From the NCBI GenBank assembly GCA_023387655.1, contig JAEWHR010000043.1, forward strand, positions 1 to 10,391: DNA of 10,391 bases, read 5' to 3'. A program made the translations under genes and the position numbers. This document shows positions 6,414-10,391 of the stretch, piece after piece. Source of the stretch: Bacillota bacterium (lineage in GTDB: Bacteria; Bacillota; Clostridia; Lachnospirales; Lachnospiraceae). Position 1 is the stretch's first letter; each line of letters begins with the position of its first letter. A model generated the notes under the pieces. It was not told where the DNA came from. It saw only the letters and a program-made list of their open reading frames with translations, and did not search any database.

Positions 6414-7353
6414 AGATACCCTCAAAGCTAAATTCAGGTATAAAACTTTCGCTTGCAGTCTCACCTTCTTGAATGAATGCATTCGTAATTCCAAGCTCAA
6501 TGGCAAAATCGATCACATCGTTGTACTCTCTTTTGGTTACTTTACGATTGATCTCAGGATAATTTGATAACCCCGAAAGCGGAGTAAATTGATTCATAAT
6601 GCTAAGATAAATGGTATCGTGGTAAGTTTCATAAAGATATTGAAGAATTTTTTTGGAATCCGTTCGGTGTCCGGGAAGGACTAAGTGGCGAACAATAACA
6701 CCACGGGTTATCCTATCCTGTGTAAAGATAGGGGAACCAACCTGGCGAACCATTTCTTTCAGCGCTTCCTTTGCTATGGTAGGATAATCTTTTGCATTGG
6801 AATAGCGAAGTGCTAAGGTTTCGTCCATATACTTAAAATCAGGCAGATAGACATCGATGTATCCATCCAACAATTTTAAAGTAGAAACGCTTTCATATCC
6901 ACTGGTATTATAAACAATAGGAAGAGTAAGACCATTTTGCTTGGCAATCTTTAAAGCAAGGATAATTTGTGGTACATAGTGTGTTGGAGTGACTAGATTT
7001 ATGTTTGTCGCTCCTTTTTCTTGTAGAGTTAAAAAAATATCGGAAAGATGTTTGATTGTAATTTCTTTTCCGATAGAACCATTTGCAATATTATGGTTTT
7101 GACAAAAAACACAACGCAAAGGACAACCGGTAAAAAATACTGTGCCAGAACCTTCTTTCCCTGTAATACAAGGTTCTTCCCATAGATGAAGAGCAGCCCT
7201 TGCACCAAAAATAGTTGCTGGCATTTTGCAATAACCAGTTTTATTGAAACGATTGACTTTACATTCTCTTGGACATAAGGTGCAAGAGGATAAAGTATCT
7301 GTTAATTGAAGATTTATCTCATTTTGATTATCTTTTTCTATCGATGATAACAT
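6412..7353 (-). CDS. Radical SAM protein, PflA-like (PflX/COG1313-type)
   Basis: A 313-residue iron-sulfur enzyme. The radical SAM motif is C77-x3-C81-x2-C84 in GCPLRCVFCQNH, which holds the SAM-binding 4Fe-4S cluster. Four more cysteines precede it (C24, C27, C31, C42, as CTLCPREC and GYC), a pattern typical of the PflX/COG1313 relatives of pyruvate formate-lyase activating enzyme and likely to bind a second metal centre. Later segments VTPTHYVPQI, NTSGYE and YLPDFKY fit the radical SAM barrel of this group. The substrate of this subfamily is not established, and no glycyl-radical enzyme gene lies nearby, so calling it a Pfl activase would go too far. The ATG at 7353 is supported by AGAGG 6 nt upstream. 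It is transcribed alone, convergent with the 6S gene; I see only weak promoter matches upstream. Confidence 0.9.
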   Translation of the reverse strand: MLSSIEKDNQNEINLQLTDTLSSCTLCPRECKVNRFNKTGYCKMPATIFGARAALHLWEEPCITGKEGSGTVFFTGCPLRCVFCQNHNIANGSIGKEITIKHLSDIFLTLQEKGATNINLVTPTHYVPQIILALKIAKQNGLTLPIVYNTSGYESVSTLKLLDGYIDVYLPDFKYMDETLALRYSNAKDYPTIAKEALKEMVRQVGSPIFTQDRITRGVIVRHLVLPGHRTDSKKILQYLYETYHDTIYLSIMNQFTPLSGLSNYPEINRKVTKREYNDVIDFAIELGITNAFIQEGETASESFIPEFSFEGI

Positions 7354-7450
7354 TAGGAACCTCTCTGGATATTATGATTCTTTAAAGTTTTTATTTTGAA
7401 GTACATGCTTTCTTAAATTATCATGTCTAATTATATATCATGCAAAGAAA

Positions 7451-7700
7451 GTGTATTGTGCCTTGTAAATATATTATGCTTAATAAGCACAACATGCCTA
7501 GCAAGTACAATATGCCTAGCAAGTACAGCATGTCTAACAAGTACAACATGGCTAGTAAGTACAGCATGTCTAATAGCACAACATGCTTAATAGGTACAGT
7601 ATGTCTAGCAAGTACAATATACCTAGAGTATCATGCCTAGTTAAGCATAACATACCAAGTAAGTATATCATCATATTTATTAAGTAGACCATACCTCTAA
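7451..7700. repeat. Degenerate tandem array of 18-bp units, about 13-14 copies
   Basis: The consensus is GTACAACATGCCTAGCAA. The clearest units are 7487-7504, 7505-7522, 7523-7540, 7541-7558, a 17-bp unit at 7559-7575, 7576-7593 and 7594-7611. More diverged units flank them at 7451-7486 and 7612-7700. Most changes are C/T or A/G in the ACATGCCTA core, and no two units are identical, so the array is old or decays quickly. An open frame across it (7440-7640) would read as SKYNMP-like hexapeptides, but it has no ribosome binding site and the 17-bp unit breaks the pattern midway, so I do not call it coding. There are no CRISPR spacers. Confidence 0.9.
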
Positions 7701-7782
7701 AAAATGCATAGCTAAGTTTTTGTATGCTAAAAATACAGATAGACCTAATTGTATTATAATAGTGAACTATTCTTTTGTAAAT

Positions 7783-7903
7783 CTAAGTTAAGTGTGTTTC
7801 AAAAAGTTAAGTTGAGCGTATTTACTGATCTTAAGCTAAGCGTATTCACTGATGTTAATTTAAGCATATTCACTGATGTTAAGTTAAGCATGATTCACTA
7901 AAG
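7783..7903. repeat. Tandem array of 24-bp units, five copies
   Basis: Units are 7783-7806, 7807-7830, 7831-7854, 7855-7878 and 7879-7903 (the last is 25 bp), with a possible decayed sixth copy up to about 7926. Each starts TTAAGTTAAG (or close) and the central units end GCGTATTCACTGATG. Units 2-4 are most alike; the first and last are more diverged. The unit is unrelated to the 18-bp array 80 bp away. One frame stays open (KLSVFTDV per unit) but it lacks a credible start. Confidence 0.88.
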
Positions 7904-8080
7904 TTATATACGCATTTACCACATCGTTCTAGATTAAATTGACATACTATACTTACTTAAGAAAGGTACTATCAAAAGGGTAATCGCATGTTGTATATTA
8001 ATATGTTTCCCTATAGCGACCTTGGATTAGGAAAGAAATGGAACACATCTTCAAATTGAATAGATAAACAAAAATCATTG

Positions 8081-8116
8081 TGGTATAATAACACATAGAA
8101 ATATACGTAAGCGTAT
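8081..8116 (+). promoter_or_regulatory. Extended -10 promoter and short hairpin upstream of nadE
   Basis: TGGTATAAT (8081-8089) is a perfect extended -10 (TG, one base, TATAAT). No good -35 lies 16-18 bp upstream; TTGAAT at 8056 is 22 bp away. The start would be near 8096, giving a leader of about 63 nt. Next comes ATACG-TAAG-CGTAT (8103-8116), a small 5-bp hairpin or palindrome that could be an operator. The nadE ribosome binding site AAAGGA ends 8 nt before the ATG at 8159. Confidence 0.55.
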
Positions 8117-8158
8117 GTAACGTAAATGTAAGCATCGGATTAAGAAAGGACAGAGACA

Positions 8159-10099
8159 ATGAGACACGGATTCGTAAAAGTAGCAGCTGTTACACCAAAT
8201 ATCAAGGTTGCTGATTGTGAATATAACGTAAATGAATTAATCCATCGAATAGAAGAAGCAAAACAAAAGGATGCAAAAGTTATTGTGTGCCCAGAGCTAT
8301 GTATTACTGGGTATACTTGTCAAGATTTGTTTTTACAAAACACCTTACTAAAAGGAGCATTAGATGGCTTAACCAAATTAATCGACTATAGTAGGGATAT
8401 TGATGCATTAATTGCTGTCGGTTTGCCTTTTTTAAAGGATGGTAATTTATTTAATGTTGCAGCAGTGCTATATCAAGGGGAATTACTTGGTATGGTACCA
8501 AAAAGAAATATTCCAAACTATTCGGAATTCTACGAAGCACGCCATTTTAGAAATGGAAATGATATTGTAGAGTATGTCACCATAAATCATAAGAAAGTAC
8601 CATTTGGTAGCAATCTAATCTTTTGTCATAGTGAAATTCCTAATCTAAAAGTAGGAATAGAAATCTGTGAAGATTTATGGGTACCTCAGCCACCAAGTGG
8701 TGGGTTATGCGAAGCCGGTGCTACACTTATTCTGAATCTATCTGCAAGCAATGAGACTACCGGGAAAGATATTTATAGAAAAACCCTAGTGAGTAATCAG
8801 TCTGCACGTTTGGTATGTGGTTACCTTTATGCAAGTGCAGGAGAAGGAGAATCCACAACCGACTTGGTTTTTTCAGGGCATAATATGATAGCGGAAAATG
8901 GAACGGTTATCGCTGAGTCGGAACGTTTTGTGAATGGAATCATTGTTTCAGAAATTGACCTAGAAAAATTAATCTCAGAACGAAGAAGAATCTCAACTTA
9001 TCTAGTAAAAGAAAAGAAAGAGTATACTTATTTAGAATATGGGTCATTCGCTAAGGAAAGCAAATCTTCATATGATATCGAGTTAGACTTAACACGCTTT
9101 ATTGATAAAGCGCCATTTGTTCCATCAAAAAAGGAAGATCGGGAAAAACGTTGTAATGAAATTATTCATATACAGGCATTAGGGCTAAAAAAACGTATTC
9201 AGCATATAGGAACGAAATCTGTTGTGCTTGGTATCTCAGGTGGCCTTGATTCTACCCTGGCACTTTTGGTGGCGAAAAGGGCTTTTGATATGCTAGGGCT
9301 TGATCCGAAAGGAATCGTAGCGGTTACGATGCCTTGTTTTGGAACTACAGATCGAACCTATCAAAATGCGGTCCTGTTGGTAAAAGAACTGTCTGTTACA
9401 TTACGTGAAATAAGAATCAATGAAGCGGTAGAGCTTCATTTTAGGGATATTGGTCATGATATTAATAATCATGATTTAACATTTGAGAATGCACAAGCGA
9501 GAGAGCGTACTCAAGTTTTAATGGACATTGCAAGTCAAGTAAATGGCTTCGTTGTTGGTACTGGAGACATGTCAGAGCTTGCCTTAGGATGGGCTACGTA
9601 TAATGGTGATCATATGTCAATGTATGGTGTAAATTCCTCCGTTCCTAAGACGTTGATACGATATCTTGTTGCATATTTTGCAGCAGAAGCAAAAAGTGAT
9701 ACGCTTAGAAAGGTATTAGAGGATGTTTTAGATACTCCTGTTAGCCCAGAGCTTCTCCCACCAAAAGATGGAGAAATAGTTCAAAAAACTGAGGATGTGG
9801 TAGGCCCATATGAGTTACATGATTTCTTCTTGTATTATGTATTAAGATTTGGGTTTGCTCCATCCAAGATATACCGATTAGCGGTCTATGCATTTCAGGA
9901 AGACTATTCCAAAGAAACAATATACCGTTGGCTTACGACATTCTATCGTAGATATTTTCAGCAACAGTATAAACGCTCTTGTCTGCCAGATGGTCCAAAA
10001 GTTGGTTCTGTTGCAGTTTCTCCTCGTGGAGATCTTCGCATGCCAAGTGATGCATCGGTATCTTTATGGATGAAAGATTTAGAGAGTATTTCTAGATAA
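8159..10099 (+). CDS. nadE: Glutamine-dependent NAD+ synthetase
   Basis: A 646-residue two-domain enzyme that makes NAD+ from nicotinate adenine dinucleotide, ATP and glutamine-derived ammonia in the cytoplasm, the last step of NAD biosynthesis and salvage. The N-terminal nitrilase-type glutaminase (about 5-275) has the catalytic triad E46 (CPELCITGY), K115 (VPKRNIPNYSEFYEARHF) and C170 (GIEICEDLWVP). The C-terminal synthetase (about 330-646) has the ATP-binding PP-loop SGGLDST at 360-366, ENAQARERTQ at 443-452 and GTGDMSELALGWATYNGDH at about 467-485, the usual substrate and ATP contacts. The length fits the long glutamine-dependent form, not the short ammonia-dependent NadE, and no residue looks missing. 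The ATG at 8159 is backed by AAAGGA 8 nt upstream. It appears to be a single-gene unit. Confidence 0.97.
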   Translation: MRHGFVKVAAVTPNIKVADCEYNVNELIHRIEEAKQKDAKVIVCPELCITGYTCQDLFLQNTLLKGALDGLTKLIDYSRDIDALIAVGLPFLKDGNLFNVAAVLYQGELLGMVPKRNIPNYSEFYEARHFRNGNDIVEYVTINHKKVPFGSNLIFCHSEIPNLKVGIEICEDLWVPQPPSGGLCEAGATLILNLSASNETTGKDIYRKTLVSNQSARLVCGYLYASAGEGESTTDLVFSGHNMIAENGTVIAESERFVNGIIVSEIDLEKLISERRRISTYLVKEKKEYTYLEYGSFAKESKSSYDIELDLTRFIDKAPFVPSKKEDREKRCNEIIHIQALGLKKRIQHIGTKSVVLGISGGLDSTLALLVAKRAFDMLGLDPKGIVAVTMPCFGTTDRTYQNAVLLVKELSVTLREIRINEAVELHFRDIGHDINNHDLTFENAQARERTQVLMDIASQVNGFVVGTGDMSELALGWATYNGDHMSMYGVNSSVPKTLIRYLVAYFAAEAKSDTLRKVLEDVLDTPVSPELLPPKDGEIVQKTEDVVGPYELHDFFLYYVLRFGFAPSKIYRLAVYAFQEDYSKETIYRWLTTFYRRYFQQQYKRSCLPDGPKVGSVAVSPRGDLRMPSDASVSLWMKDLESISR

Positions 10100-10267
10100 T
10101 CATGACAAGAGATTTTAAGAAAAGTGTGAAAATAAATTAGAAAGTTTTATTATTCTTTAGGACCAATGTCGCATCTGGCATGCGATGGGTGTTAGGTTGG
10201 CTTATTGGATAGATAGATAAAATATAGTAGTTAAGTAATATTTAAAATATAGAATAGATTAAATACG

Positions 10268-10307
10268 AAAATCGGGTTGCTGCAATTACTTGCAACAACC
10301 CGATTTT
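10268..10307. terminator. Strong near-symmetrical terminator downstream of nadE
   Basis: AAAATCGGGTTG (10268-10279) pairs with CAACCCGATTTT (10296-10307), and after one C-A mismatch TGCAA pairs with TTGCA around a TTAC loop. The stem is about 17 bp with A4 and T4 ends, so it can work in both directions. It sits 168 bp after the nadE stop and about 55 bp past the probable end of a convergent gene. The stretch 10100-10267 shows nothing else I can name. Confidence 0.85.
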
Positions 10308-10362
10308 GGGGAAAGAAAGTCAGGATAAGTACTCACATATGTATTTATGCTCGATAAGGAAG

Positions 10363-10391
10363 TTATTTTTTAGTTTCTACTTGCTCATCTA
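10363..10391 (-). CDS. Possible C-terminal end of a minus-strand gene (mostly beyond window)
   Basis: Read on the minus strand, the last bases give DEQVETKK followed by TAA at 10365-10363. A charged C-terminal tail, the strong terminator 55 nt further on, and the convergent layout all suit the end of a gene entering from the right. With eight codons visible, the family cannot be named and the call may be wrong. Confidence 0.3.

Larger units (their letters stand above)
7354..8158. other. 805-bp gene-free divergent region with two tandem arrays and the nadE leader
   Basis: This gap separates the start codons of the radical SAM gene and nadE. From left to right it holds the upstream region of the radical SAM gene, an array of about 18-bp units (7451-7700), a plain AT-rich stretch with an isolated TATAAT at 7755, an array of 24-bp units (7783-7903), and about 250 bp leading to nadE. 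I found no coding frame with both a ribosome binding site and credible protein sequence on either strand. Confidence 0.8.

Noticed and set aside
7440..7640. A 66-codon open frame with SKYNMP-like hexapeptide repeats
   Set aside because: It is the translation of the 18-bp array. It has no ribosome binding site, and the single 17-bp unit changes the frame so the repeat pattern breaks off midway. A tandem unit of 18 bp lacking a stop in one frame gives such an open frame by chance.
7749..7900. Open frame through the 24-bp array (KLSVFTDV repeats)
   Set aside because: There is no ATG, GTG or ribosome binding site at its start, only a TTG after a stop, and it ends inside the last unit. Open frames are expected when the unit length is a multiple of three.
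7451..7903. CRISPR array
   Set aside because: Units are contiguous and degenerate with no unique spacers between them, and no cas gene is in the window.
7939..7972. TTGACA-based promoter upstream of nadE
   Set aside because: The perfect -35 hexamer at 7939 has no -10 at 16-18 bp; the nearest TATACT and TACTAT are about 4 and 22 bp away.
1..10391. Defence system, mobile element or prophage
   Set aside because: No transposase, integrase, nuclease, toxin-antitoxin or phage gene is present, and the genes have normal housekeeping or envelope roles.

Overview
The window looks like chromosomal DNA of a low-GC Gram-positive anaerobe in the Clostridia, most like Lachnospiraceae. The base composition is AT-rich, genes have strong GGAGG-type ribosome binding sites, and one gene starts with GTG. 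The gene types also fit: an MBOAT/DHHW acetyltransferase pair, a BIG2 surface protein, an OmpR-type two-component pair, a PflA-like radical SAM protein and a long glutamine-dependent NadE. The organism assignment is inference; no sequence comparison was possible. I see no transposase, integrase, phage gene, tRNA, rRNA or CRISPR array.

Layout. (a) 1-2577, minus strand: a membrane-bound O-acyltransferase (MBOAT) gene followed 66 bp downstream by a DHHW-type gene that runs off the left edge. The two look like a cell-surface O-acetylation unit. (b) 2685-3474, minus strand: a secreted protein with two BIG2 immunoglobulin-like domains and its own intrinsic terminator. (c) 3475-3782: a divergent intergenic region with one promoter facing each way and spaced TTAACA boxes between them. 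(d) 3783-6025, plus strand: an OmpR-family response regulator and a membrane histidine kinase overlapping by 4 bp. (e) 6083-6341, plus strand: a non-coding RNA with consensus promoter, rod-like fold and intrinsic terminator, which I identify as 6S RNA (ssrS). (f) 6412-7353, minus strand: a PflA-like (PflX/COG1313-type) radical SAM protein. (g) 7354-8158: 805 bp without a convincing gene, holding two unrelated degenerate tandem arrays (18-bp and 24-bp units). (h) 8159-10099, plus strand: glutamine-dependent NAD+ synthetase nadE. (i) 10268-10391: a strong near-symmetrical terminator, then the probable last codons of a minus-strand gene.

How the genes may work together. The MBOAT and DHHW proteins should move acetyl groups across the membrane onto a surface polymer. 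The BIG2 protein is also exported, so 1-3474 is an envelope block, and the neighbouring two-component system could control the BIG2 gene and itself through the shared intergenic region. The 6S RNA, radical SAM gene and nadE appear to be independent units. Nothing here amounts to a clearly new multi-gene system. The most useful observations are the complete 6S RNA, the paired tandem arrays, and the candidate operator between the divergent promoters.
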